Source of the DNA: PFJX01 sp964440155
GTDB taxonomy: Bacteria > Pseudomonadota > Gammaproteobacteria > Burkholderiales > Thiobacillaceae
DNA: 19,543 bases
NCBI GenBank assembly: GCA_964440155.1
Contig: CAYTRH010000039.1
Span: 1 to 19,543 of the forward strand
Direction of reading: 5' to 3'
The translations under genes were made by a program, and so were the position numbers. The first letter of the stretch is position 1; each line of letters starts with the position of its first letter. Positions 1 through 6,060 of the stretch are shown here, one piece after another. The notes below the pieces were generated by a model, which worked only from the letters and a program-made list of their open reading frames with translations, made no database searches and was not told the origin of the DNA.

Positions 1-724
1 TGAAGCCGCCCTCGGTGAACTTCATGATGTTGCCCTTGTGCACCAGCGTCACCGATTTGCGACCGTTGTCGATGGCGTACTGGATGGCACGCCGGATCAG
101 GCGCTCCGAGCCCTGCACGGAAACCGGTTTGATGCCGATGGCGGAAGTATCCGGAAAGCGGATCTTGGTGACGCCCATCTCCCGCTGTAGAAAGTCGATG
201 ACCTTGCGCACTTCCGCCGAGCCCGTCTCCCATTCGACGCCGGCATAGATGTCCTCGGTGTTCTCGCGGAAGATCACCATGTCCACCTTTTCCGGATGCT
301 TGACCGGCGAGGGCACGCCGGTGAAATAGCGCACCGGGCGCAGGCAGACGTAAAGATCGAGCATTTGACGCAGCGCGACGTTGAGGGAGCGGATGCCGCC
401 CGAGGTCGGCGTGGTCAGCGGCCCCTTGATCGATACCACGTACTCCCGCACCGCATCGACGGTTTCCTGCGGCAACCAGGTGTCGGCACCGTAGACCTGT
501 GTCGCCTTCTCCCCGGCATAAACTTCCATCCATTCGATGCGTCGCGTGCCGCCGTAGGCTTTGTCCACCGCCGCGTCGAGCACCCGACGCATGACCGGCG
601 TGATGTCGACACCGGTACCGTCACCCTCGAGGAAGGGGATAATCGGCCGATCCGGGACGTTCAGCGAGGCGTCGGCGTTGACGGTGATTTTGTCGCCCGC
701 GGCGGGCTTCCGGATGTGACTCAC
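1..724 (-). CDS. icd: NADP-dependent isocitrate dehydrogenase (5' part; runs off the window)
   Basis: Oxidatively decarboxylates isocitrate to 2-oxoglutarate in the TCA cycle, making NADPH; cytoplasmic homodimer. About 241 codons are visible, against roughly 416 in E. coli Icd, so the C-terminal part lies before base 1. The N-terminal region carries FLEGDGTGVDITP. The substrate-binding segment GGIRSLNVALRQ puts its serine at residue 113, the same number as the phosphorylatable Ser113 of E. coli Icd. CLRPVRYF, FRENTEDIYAG and LVHKGNIMKFTEG follow, supplying the conserved arginines, tyrosine and lysine of the active site. The start is GTG at 722-724, chosen because AGGAG lies 5 nt upstream and because this start gives E. 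coli-like numbering. It is divergent from rluE, an arrangement also found in E. coli. The serine suggests control by an AceK-type kinase is possible, but no aceK is visible here. Confidence 0.97.
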   Translation of the reverse strand, partial: MSHIRKPAAGDKITVNADASLNVPDRPIIPFLEGDGTGVDITPVMRRVLDAAVDKAYGGTRRIEWMEVYAGEKATQVYGADTWLPQETVDAVREYVVSIKGPLTTPTSGGIRSLNVALRQMLDLYVCLRPVRYFTGVPSPVKHPEKVDMVIFRENTEDIYAGVEWETGSAEVRKVIDFLQREMGVTKIRFPDTSAIGIKPVSVQGSERLIRRAIQYAIDNGRKSVTLVHKGNIMKFTEGGF

Positions 725-729
725 GATGA

Positions 730-734
730 CTCCT
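730..734 (-). promoter_or_regulatory. Shine-Dalgarno of icd
   Basis: AGGAG on the minus strand, separated by 5 nt from the GTG at 722-724. It supports the GTG start; no in-frame ATG lies close by. Confidence 0.7.
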
Positions 735-763
735 GAAGAAACGGGAAGGAAGACGGGCCAGCC

Positions 764-1342
764 ATGGCGCGCATCCTGCTGTTCAACAAACCCTACGGGG
801 TACTCAGCCAATTCACCGCTGCGCACGGTCATGCCGGGCTCGGCGACTATATCGATGTGCCAGGCGTCTACGCCGCCGGCCGTCTCGACGCAGACAGCGA
901 AGGTTTGCTGATTCTAACCGACGACGGCGCGCTTCAGCACCGACTGGCCGACCCGCGCCACAAGCAGCCCAAGACCTACTGGGTGCAGGTGGAGGGCGCG
1001 CCCGCCGATGCGGATCTGGCGCCGCTGCGGCGTGCCATGCCATTGGGGGATTTCGTCGCGCGTCCGGCGCGGGTGCGCCTGATCGACGAGCCGCCGGGGC
1101 TGTGGCCGCGCGATCCGCCAGTCCGTTTTCGCCGTGCGATCCCGACTTCCTGGCTGGAGCTCGTCATCAGCGAGGGTAAGAACCGCCAGGTACGCCGCAT
1201 GACCGCCGCTGCCGGTTTGCCCACGCTGCGGCTGATCCGTGCCGCGATCGGCAATTACCGGCTGGGCAGCCTGCGTCCCGGCGAGTGGGTGATGCACGAG
1301 CCGGCCGCCGCCGGCCCGTCGCGCCGCCGATGGTCGCCTTGA
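764..1342 (+). CDS. rluE: 23S rRNA pseudouridine synthase, RluE type
   Basis: Predicted to isomerise a uridine of 23S rRNA (U2457 in E. coli) to pseudouridine. The 192-residue protein begins ILLFNKPYGVLSQF, the usual start of RsuA/RluB/RluE enzymes. It has the catalytic loop GRLDADSEGLLILT, with the nucleophilic Asp in GRLDxxSEGLL, near residue 45. The C-terminal half holds the RNA-contacting ISEGKNRQVRRM motif and a GxYRLGxLxPGEW end. There is no N-terminal S4 domain, which fits RluE rather than RsuA or RluB. The ATG at 764 places the KPYGVL motif where the family has it. It is the only plus-strand gene, divergent from icd with 39 bp between starts and convergent with nikO with 10 bp between stops. 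The conserved icd neighbour supports the RluE assignment. Confidence 0.93.
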   Translation: MARILLFNKPYGVLSQFTAAHGHAGLGDYIDVPGVYAAGRLDADSEGLLILTDDGALQHRLADPRHKQPKTYWVQVEGAPADADLAPLRRAMPLGDFVARPARVRLIDEPPGLWPRDPPVRFRRAIPTSWLELVISEGKNRQVRRMTAAAGLPTLRLIRAAIGNYRLGSLRPGEWVMHEPAAAGPSRRRWSP

Positions 1343-1352
1343 CCGGCGTGGC

Positions 1353-2126
1353 TCAGGGCCACTCGTGCGCGTGCCAGTGGCGATGCTCCAGTGCACCGTG
1401 ACGATGACGGTGGGCATGCGCCAGGTTGGCGGCGACCAGACGCTCCATGTCGCTCAGGAAGCCGTCGGTCGCGCCGTCATAGAGGAGGCGGTGATCCTCG
1501 CCCAGCACCAGTGCACGCGCGCCCAGTTCGCCGGCGAGTGCGAGCTGGTGAGTGGTGGTCAGCAGCGTCACCGGCAGATCGGCGAGAAAATCGATCAGCC
1601 AGCCGGTGGTGCGCGGGTCCAGCGCGGCGGCGGGTTCGTCCAGCAACAGCAGTTTCGGTTCCAGTGCCAGCAGCGCCGCGAGCGCCACTTTCTGTTTTTC
1701 GCCACCGGACAGTGTGAACGGCGGCCGGCTGAGGTAGCGTTCCACGCCGACGGCCGCCGCCCAGTGACGTGCGCGCGCATCTGCGTCGGTGAGGCCCAAT
1801 TGGCGCGGGCCGAAGGCGATCTCGTCGTACACCGTCGGGTTAAACAACATCACATCCGGATTCTGGAACAGCAGCCCCACCTCGCGGCGGAAACGCCGCC
1901 GTGCCTCGCCGCGCTTCAGCAGCGTGGGGGAAACCTCGGCGCCGGCGTAACGCACGCTGCCGGCGCGCGGTGCGAGCAGACCGGCCAGTATCTTCAGCAG
2001 CGTGGATTTGCCGCAGCCGTTGGCACCCAACAGCACCAGTTTCTCGCCGGCCTCGACGCGGAACGACACGTCGATCAGGCTGGGCTGATCGGCGTAGCCG
2101 TGGCACAGCGCGTCGACCTGGATCAT
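1353..2126 (-). CDS. nikO: ECF nickel/cobalt transporter ATPase (NikO/CbiO) with His-rich tail
   Basis: ATP-binding subunit powering uptake by the NikMQO transporter, on the cytoplasmic face of the inner membrane. It has a full ABC motif set: Walker A GANGCGKST (residues 34-42), Q-loop LLFQNPD (Gln88), signature LSGGE (139-143), Walker B LLLLDE (159-164), D-loop ALD and H-loop His193. FQNPDVMLFNPTVYDEIAFGP is typical of CbiO/NikO-type ECF ATPases. The start is the ATG at 2124-2126, which overlaps the nikQ stop as ATGA; an in-frame GTG at 2133-2135 would add three residues. The last 23 residues contain eight histidines in HxH runs (HAHRHRH, HRHWHAH), a likely metal-binding tail outside the ATPase core. 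This is the last gene of the operon. Nickel rather than cobalt is inferred from the NikK/NikL-like genes upstream. Confidence 0.9.
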   Translation of the reverse strand: MIQVDALCHGYADQPSLIDVSFRVEAGEKLVLLGANGCGKSTLLKILAGLLAPRAGSVRYAGAEVSPTLLKRGEARRRFRREVGLLFQNPDVMLFNPTVYDEIAFGPRQLGLTDADARARHWAAAVGVERYLSRPPFTLSGGEKQKVALAALLALEPKLLLLDEPAAALDPRTTGWLIDFLADLPVTLLTTTHQLALAGELGARALVLGEDHRLLYDGATDGFLSDMERLVAANLAHAHRHRHGALEHRHWHAHEWP

Positions 2127-2686
2127 TCGAACCACCCGCGCGCCTGCAACGCCTGGGCCGACTCATGGGCGTTGGCCAGCGCCCGGTCCAGCAGCCAGGC
2201 CGTGGCGCGTGCCGCGGCGCGATAACGGGCGCGCAATCCGGCCGGGCGGATCGTGCGACTGTGCAAGGCCAGGCGGAAATCGGCCAGCGTGCGTCGCAAC
2301 GCCAGGGCCTGACTGGTGGCCAGCACCAGCAGGAACGACAGGCGGCGCGAGAACCCCAGAGCGAGGAACAGGTTGACGCGGGCGATGAACAGGAAGGTGA
2401 GCAGGGCCATCAGCAGCACGCGCAGATTGATGGTCAGCAACCAGTCCCACGGCAGCGTCGCCGTTAGCCACCAGACATGGCCGGCGTAGGTCGCGGACAC
2501 CACCGCGGAGAACGCCAGCGTCGCCAGCAGCGCGCGGCGCAGGATGGCCGGCGCCTGCCGGCCCGCGAGCAGCAGCACGGCGAGCACGCCGGCCATTAGC
2601 CAGGTCGGCGCGCTCAGCGCGGAGGCCAGCAGCACGGCGATGGCGTAGGCCAGCAGTAGCGCGCGGGCCCGGTCAGTGGGGTTCAT
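2123..2686 (-). CDS. nikQ: ECF transporter transmembrane coupling protein (NikQ/CbiQ, T component)
   Basis: Membrane subunit linking the substrate-binding NikM to the ATPase NikO. The 187-residue protein has several hydrophobic segments in its first 130 residues (for example LLLAYAIAVLLASAL and LMAGVLAVLLLAG). After them comes a charged cytoplasmic part with two Ala-Arg motifs of the ECF T family (SRTIRPAGLRAR and NAHESAQALQARGW) that contact the ATPase. QARG near the C terminus is characteristic. It is a little shorter than typical CbiQ proteins. I chose the ATG at 2684-2686. A TTG at 2708-2710 would add eight residues and overlap the nikM stop by 4 nt, a coupling arrangement that cannot be excluded. 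The stop overlaps the nikO start as ATGA. Confidence 0.82.
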   Translation of the reverse strand: MNPTDRARALLLAYAIAVLLASALSAPTWLMAGVLAVLLLAGRQAPAILRRALLATLAFSAVVSATYAGHVWWLTATLPWDWLLTINLRVLLMALLTFLFIARVNLFLALGFSRRLSFLLVLATSQALALRRTLADFRLALHSRTIRPAGLRARYRAAARATAWLLDRALANAHESAQALQARGWFE

Positions 2687-2706
2687 GTGACCGATTCTGC
2701 CAGCAA

Positions 2707-3357
2707 TCAACCGGTCTGATAGCGGTTGCGCAAGCGGTCCACCAGCCGTGCGCCCAGCAAGGTCAGCGTGCCTTCGCCGATGCCCAGCAGTGCGTGCGGG
2801 ATCAGCAGTGCCGGCAGCGTCACCGACCAGCCGAACGGGAAGTACAGCGGCACGCCGGCGGCGTCGCGCGCGATCAGTGGTTGCGCGCCCAGTGCCAGTG
2901 CGACCAGCAGGGCGGGCAGGAACAGTGCGATCCAGCCTGCCAGGAACAACGCCAGGCCGGTGTGCAGCGCGCGCAAGGCCAAATACAACGCGCGCGCCGA
3001 CAGCGCGCCGCAGAAGGCCATCGCCAACGCGTTCAACGACAGCGTGGTGACACCGCCGTCGCCGAACAACAGGGCCTGCATGGCATAGACCAGCGAAGCC
3101 GCCATGAAGGCGTGCCAGACACCGAACAGCACCGCCAGCAGGCCGACGCCGGTGACGTGGGCGCTGGTGCCGCCGGGCAGCGGCAGCGCGATGAAACTCA
3201 GCGCAAAGGCCGCCGCGGTCAGCGACGCCAGCCAGGGCAGGGTGGCCTCATCGAGTTCGCGCCCGACACGGCGCGCACCATAGGCCCACAGGCCGGCGGC
3301 CATCGCGTACAGCGGCAGGTACATCTGCGGGGCGATGAAGCCGTCGGGGATGTGCAT
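2707..3357 (-). CDS. nikM: ECF nickel/cobalt transporter substrate-binding protein (NikM/CbiM, S component)
   Basis: Integral inner-membrane protein that binds the metal ion and gives the transporter its specificity. It begins MHIPDGF, the hallmark of CbiM/NikM. From known NikM structures, the metal is held by the N-terminal amine of Met1, by His2 and by a histidine near residue 67; here GTSAHVTG puts a histidine exactly at 67. At 216 residues with several hydrophobic helices, it matches the family. There is no separate cbiN/nikN gene. The upstream NikL-like protein, with an N-terminal hydrophobic segment and a C-terminal helix, could take that role. Both CbiM and NikM share these motifs, so nickel versus cobalt rests on context. 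It lies 39 bp after the beta-barrel gene and directly before nikQ. Confidence 0.92.
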   Translation of the reverse strand: MHIPDGFIAPQMYLPLYAMAAGLWAYGARRVGRELDEATLPWLASLTAAAFALSFIALPLPGGTSAHVTGVGLLAVLFGVWHAFMAASLVYAMQALLFGDGGVTTLSLNALAMAFCGALSARALYLALRALHTGLALFLAGWIALFLPALLVALALGAQPLIARDAAGVPLYFPFGWSVTLPALLIPHALLGIGEGTLTLLGARLVDRLRNRYQTG

Positions 3358-3396
3358 GGCCGATGGCGGGTAACGGGCCTCGAGTTACGGATGGGT

Positions 3397-4401
3397 TCAG
3401 AACATGGCCGAGAAGGTGGCGATCAGGCGGTATTTCTCCTTGCCTTCCGCGCCTTGCTGCTGGGTTGACTCGTTCAGGTCGGTCCATACCGGCTTTTTCA
3501 CGGCCAGGCCCAAGCTCAGGTTGTCCTTGTACAGGCGTGCGCCGATCACGCCATAGAGCATCCTGCCGCCGGTGGCTGCCGCCGGTATGCCGTCCTCGAT
3601 GTCGCGGCCGAGCGCGAGATAGTTCGCCTCCACGTTGCCGTCGAGGCGGAATCGGCTGTCCGGCAACGTCATTAGCCGGTAGGCGAGCGCGGCGTTGACC
3701 CGGGTCTCGGTGCCGAAGCGGACCGTATCCGGGGTGCCCGGATCGCCGTCGTCGTCATAGCGGTACTTCTGGAAACGGATCTGCCCGACTTCGAACACCG
3801 CGGTGGCGTTTTCGCTGAACTGCCTGGTCGCGGTGAGGCCGTAAGTGAAGCTGGACTTGCCGAAACCGAGCGACTTGCCGGGATCGATGCTGCCATCCGC
3901 CAGCCGGTGATTGGCATTGCCGGTCGGCAGGGAAGCACCGACATAGCCGGTGAAATGCCAGTCCATCAGGTCATCCAGGCTCTCCGTCGCCGGCACCAGA
4001 CTGAAGCCATCGTCGTACTTGAAGCCGACCACGCCCATCACCGACAGGTCGGTGAAGCCGCGTGAATTCAGCCCGCCGGGCTCGTCCTTCTTGATGTTGT
4101 AGGGTTGCACCAGATAGGCCGACAGCCAGGGCTTGAAGCCGTAACCGACACCCAGCATCCAGTACTGGTTGTAGTCGCCTTCCGGATTGGCCGGATCGGG
4201 ATCGTAGGTCTTCGATTTGGCGTGATCCACTTTGAGCGACAGCAACCAGGCGCCCTGCGGCAACGTCGCCGAGCTGGATGTCTCGATCGGCGCGCCGGGG
4301 CCTTGCAGGCCGACGGCACCGAGCGTGGCGACGCCATGGTGGGCGTGACTGGAGACACTGGCCAAGGCCAATGCCAACGACAGGGTCAAGCGGCGAATCA
4401 T
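3397..4401 (-). CDS. Predicted outer-membrane beta-barrel protein of the nickel operon
   Basis: Not recognised as a named protein. The 334 residues start with a clear signal peptide (RRLTLSLALALASVSSHA, probable cleavage before HHG). They then alternate in amphipathic strands rich in Tyr, Phe, Trp and Gly (YWMLGVGYGFKPWLSAYLV, FRLDGNVEANYLALG) and end in FSAMF. A C-terminal phenylalanine is the usual outer-membrane insertion signal. An Asp-rich stretch YRYDDDGDPGTPD near the middle could be a loop. Its place between nikL and nikM, with a 4-nt ATGA overlap to nikL, indicates co-translation with the transporter. I infer that it lets the metal ion or its chelate cross the outer membrane. It lacks any visible TonB box or plug domain, so a passive or porin-like channel is more likely than a TonB-dependent receptor. 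Confidence 0.7.
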   Translation of the reverse strand: MIRRLTLSLALALASVSSHAHHGVATLGAVGLQGPGAPIETSSSATLPQGAWLLSLKVDHAKSKTYDPDPANPEGDYNQYWMLGVGYGFKPWLSAYLVQPYNIKKDEPGGLNSRGFTDLSVMGVVGFKYDDGFSLVPATESLDDLMDWHFTGYVGASLPTGNANHRLADGSIDPGKSLGFGKSSFTYGLTATRQFSENATAVFEVGQIRFQKYRYDDDGDPGTPDTVRFGTETRVNAALAYRLMTLPDSRFRLDGNVEANYLALGRDIEDGIPAAATGGRMLYGVIGARLYKDNLSLGLAVKKPVWTDLNESTQQQGAEGKEKYRLIATFSAMF

Positions 4402-4835
4402 GGGGCTTTCTTCCTTCGCAAGTACAGGTTGAGCAGGCCGAACAGGCCGAGGATCAGCGCGACGCCGACCACGATGCGGCCGTACCGCTCGAACAGCGGC
4501 TTGTCGCGCAGTTCGATGCGCGCCGCCTCATCGGCGTACAGCACGACGTCGATGCCGTGTCCATCCTCGGACATCGCCTTGACCCGCCATTCGCCGGCGC
4601 GGTCCGGCAGGAACACCACACGGCCGAGCGCGTCGCTGCGGCCGACCTGATAAGGCACCGTCTCGCCTGGCCGGAAGATTTCGTAAGCCTCGTAGGCGAA
4701 CGGCTTGTCATCGATGAAATGGAGCCTGACCACCACGGCCTCGCCGGCACCGACGCTGGAGTGCAGGTCATGCGCGTGGCACGCACCCATCGGCGCGAGC
4801 GCGATGGCCAGGAGAAGCTGGCGCGCCAGTGTCAT
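4398..4835 (-). CDS. nikL: NikL-like periplasmic/inner-membrane component of the nickel transporter
   Basis: A 145-residue protein with an N-terminal signal sequence (LARQLLLAIALAPMGACHA), a periplasmic domain of roughly 95 residues and one C-terminal membrane helix (IVVGVALILGLFGLLNLYL) followed by RRKKAP, which should face the cytoplasm. This layout matches the NikL additional component described for NikKMLQO-type transporters, which lack NikN. It resembles CbiN topologically if the signal is retained. The periplasmic part has small beta-domain features (RSDALGRVVFLPDRAGEWRV). The probable mature N terminus is HDLHSS, a His-containing end also seen in the two neighbouring exported proteins. 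Cys19 could be read as a weak lipobox (MGAC), but signal peptidase I cleavage after CHA fits better. ATGA overlaps link it to genes on both sides. Confidence 0.65.
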   Translation of the reverse strand: MTLARQLLLAIALAPMGACHAHDLHSSVGAGEAVVVRLHFIDDKPFAYEAYEIFRPGETVPYQVGRSDALGRVVFLPDRAGEWRVKAMSEDGHGIDVVLYADEAARIELRDKPLFERYGRIVVGVALILGLFGLLNLYLRRKKAP

Positions 4836-5521
4836 GGCAGTTGGAACTGCAGGCTGCTGGCGAGAATCTCGCGCTCGGCGCCCGGGTCATCGATGGCGCG
4901 CTCGATGCTGGCCTGGATCAACTGGAAGCCCGGCTGACGCAGCGTCACGTTGATGTAGCCTTCGGCATCGGTGACGCCGCGCGGTGAACCGGAGTAGGCC
5001 ACGGTCACGCCCGTCGCCGGTCGTCCGCGTAGCCATGCGCGCAACCGCAGCTTGTCGCCAGGGCGCAGCGCCAGCGGATCGCGTACCGGAGTCAGCTCCA
5101 GTTCCGCCGTCAGCGGTCGTGCCAGCGCGTTGCTCCAGCGATCCAGCCGCTTGATACCCTCCGCCGACCGCCAACTGTCCAAGGTCGTGCCTGCCTGATG
5201 TCGCGGCAGGTTCTTCGTGCCGTAAGGTGTCTTGCTCCAATAACCGCTGTCCACCCAGAACCAGCTTGCTGCGCAGTCGCCGCGCAGCACTACCGGGTAG
5301 GTGTCGCTCGCTCGCGCCGGCAACTCGTTGCCGTAAGCATCGAAACAACGCGCCTGGCGGACGATCTCCGGCCGGTATTCGAGCTTGCGTTCGCCGGCAT
5401 GGCCGGAACGCTCATGGCCGTACATCAGCCGGTGCGCGTCGCCCTCGCGCTCGATCCACAGGTCATGCGCAGCGGCCGACGGCGTTACGACCAGCGCGAG
5501 CAGCAGGAGTGTGCGGAACAT
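4832..5521 (-). CDS. nikK: NikK-like periplasmic DUF4198-type protein
   Basis: First gene of the metal-uptake operon. The 229-residue protein has a signal peptide (FRTLLLLALVVTPSAAA) and a predicted mature start HDLWIEREG; A-H-D-L-W is the typical opening of DUF4198 proteins found beside nickel/cobalt transporters. The middle has WFWVDSGYWSKTPYGTKN, typical of the family. The C-terminal third is an immunoglobulin-like beta domain (LRPGDKLRLRAWLRGRP, VAYSGSPRGVTDAEGYINV) that resembles a carboxypeptidase-regulatory fold. Two cysteines (CFDAYG and GDCAA) may form a disulfide. The probable role is periplasmic metal capture and delivery to NikM, inferred from family and context. Its ATG at 5519-5521 follows a candidate promoter. 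No strong Shine-Dalgarno sequence is visible. Confidence 0.65.
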   Translation of the reverse strand: MFRTLLLLALVVTPSAAAHDLWIEREGDAHRLMYGHERSGHAGERKLEYRPEIVRQARCFDAYGNELPARASDTYPVVLRGDCAASWFWVDSGYWSKTPYGTKNLPRHQAGTTLDSWRSAEGIKRLDRWSNALARPLTAELELTPVRDPLALRPGDKLRLRAWLRGRPATGVTVAYSGSPRGVTDAEGYINVTLRQPGFQLIQASIERAIDDPGAEREILASSLQFQLP

Positions 5522-5550
5522 CGCGGACCCGTGGGGTGAGTGACCGCACG

Positions 5551-5580
5551 ATGATAGCGGATGGTATGCGAAAAATATAA
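5551..5580 (-). promoter_or_regulatory. Candidate sigma-70 promoter of the nickel operon
   Basis: On the minus strand a -10-like TATCAT (5551-5556, five of six matches to TATAAT) lies 18 bp downstream of a weak -35-like TTATAT (5575-5580). Transcription would start near 5544, about 23 nt before the nikK ATG. The AT-rich setting in otherwise GC-rich DNA supports a promoter; the -35 box is poor. Confidence 0.35.
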
Positions 5581-5592
5581 TTCGTAATATTT
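5564..5592. promoter_or_regulatory. AT-rich palindrome, candidate NikR-like operator
   Basis: Contains GTATG, then CGAA (5569-5572), eight bases, TTCG (5581-5584), then TAATAT. An overlapping inverted repeat AAATAT (5573-5578) / ATATTT (5587-5592) has an 8-nt spacer. The order GTATG-CGAA-spacer-TTCG-TAATAT resembles the E. coli NikR site, whose outer half-sites are GTATGA and TCATAC, but the right half is degenerate. It overlaps the proposed -35 region, where a repressor would act. Assignment to NikR is inference. Confidence 0.3.
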
Positions 5593-5662
5593 ATGGGCCA
5601 TGTGCGCTCATCCGAGGTGTGGTGCGGCGGATGACAGGTTAGCCCGTTTGCGGCGGTTGCCG

Positions 5663-5697
5663 CTGGATTGCCGCGGCGCTGCGCGCCTCGCAACGGC
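5663..5697 (-). repeat. Palindromic repeat, lone long unit (divergent end)
   Basis: Long unit whose end reads CAACGGCG instead of CAATGACG. No clear short partner precedes it; a weakly similar stretch at about 5608-5635 may be a decayed copy. Confidence 0.7.
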
Positions 5698-5716
5698 GGC
5701 GAGAGCAAGCGGATGT

Positions 5717-5805
5717 CGTCATCGCGAGCGTAGCGCGGCGATCCAGGGGCATCGGCGCGACGGTGGCGGCTGGATGGCTGCGGTGCTGCGCGCCTCGCAA
5801 TGACG
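5717..5805. repeat. Palindromic repeat pair 1
   Basis: Short unit 5717-5746 and inverted long unit 5770-5805 flank a 23-nt spacer. The long unit has substitutions (TGGATGGCTGCGGTGC) relative to copies 3 and 4. Confidence 0.8.
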
Positions 5806-5822
5806 GTGTGGAGCGTGATCGG

Positions 5823-5916
5823 CGTCATCGCGAGCGCAGCGTGGCGATCCAGGGGTTTGACGCGGGGGCGACGGTGGTCACTGGATTGCCGCGGCGCTGC
5901 GCGCCTCGCAATGACG
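5823..5916. repeat. Palindromic repeat pair 2
   Basis: Short unit 5823-5852 and inverted long unit 5881-5916 flank a 28-nt spacer. The long unit is identical to that of pair 3. Confidence 0.8.
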
Positions 5917-5930
5917 GCGGGGGGCGGGTG

Positions 5931-6020
5931 CGCCATGGCGAGTGTAGCGTAGCGATCCAGGGGGCATCGGCGCGCCACTGCCTGCTGGATTGCCGCGGCG
6001 CTGCGCGCCTCGCAATGACG
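5931..6020. repeat. Palindromic repeat pair 3
   Basis: Short unit 5931-5960 (divergent start CGCCATGGCGAG) and long unit 5985-6020 flank a 24-nt spacer. This pair ends 40 bp before the hldD stop. Confidence 0.8.
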
Positions 6021-6036
6021 GCCCAGGGGGGATCAT

Positions 6037-6053
6037 GCCGGCGTGACGCCGGC
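6037..6053 (-). terminator. Hairpin downstream of hldD, possible terminator
   Basis: Perfect 7-bp stem GCCGGCG / CGCCGGC with loop TGA, ending 7 nt past the hldD stop. It lacks a following T-run on the minus strand, so intrinsic termination is uncertain. Confidence 0.35.
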
Positions 6054-6060
6054 GCGAGGC

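Larger units (their letters stand above)
5663..6020. repeat. Array of dispersed palindromic repeats (REP/BIME-like), period about 107 bp
   Basis: The 539-bp stretch between nikK and hldD is largely this array. Two related units alternate in opposite orientation. The long unit (36 bp; on the complement it starts CGTCATTGCGAG and ends GGCAATCCAG) occurs at 5663-5697 (variant end), 5770-5805, 5881-5916 and 5985-6020. The short unit (30 bp; CGTCATCGCGAG to GCGATCCAG) occurs at 5717-5746, 5823-5852 and 5931-5960. Successive long units begin 104-111 bp apart. This sequence type is widely dispersed in proteobacterial genomes. The array lies downstream of hldD and upstream of nikK, so it could form mRNA-stabilising or terminating hairpins. 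Spurious open frames across it encode no credible protein. No other gene is seen from 5522 to 6060. Confidence 0.88.

Noticed and set aside
4770..4790. Lipoprotein signal in the NikL-like protein
   Set aside because: MGAC is a poor lipobox; CHA followed by HDLH fits signal peptidase I and matches the pattern in the neighbouring proteins.
5463..5978. Minus-strand open frame of 171 codons across the repeat array
   Set aside because: Its translation repeats IARRAAPRQSS-like and YATLAMA-like pieces, the usual by-product of this palindromic repeat; it also runs into the start of nikK.
5663..6020. CRISPR array
   Set aside because: Units alternate in orientation, differ in length and lie about 107 bp apart, with variable gaps and no cas genes; this fits a palindromic repeat cluster.
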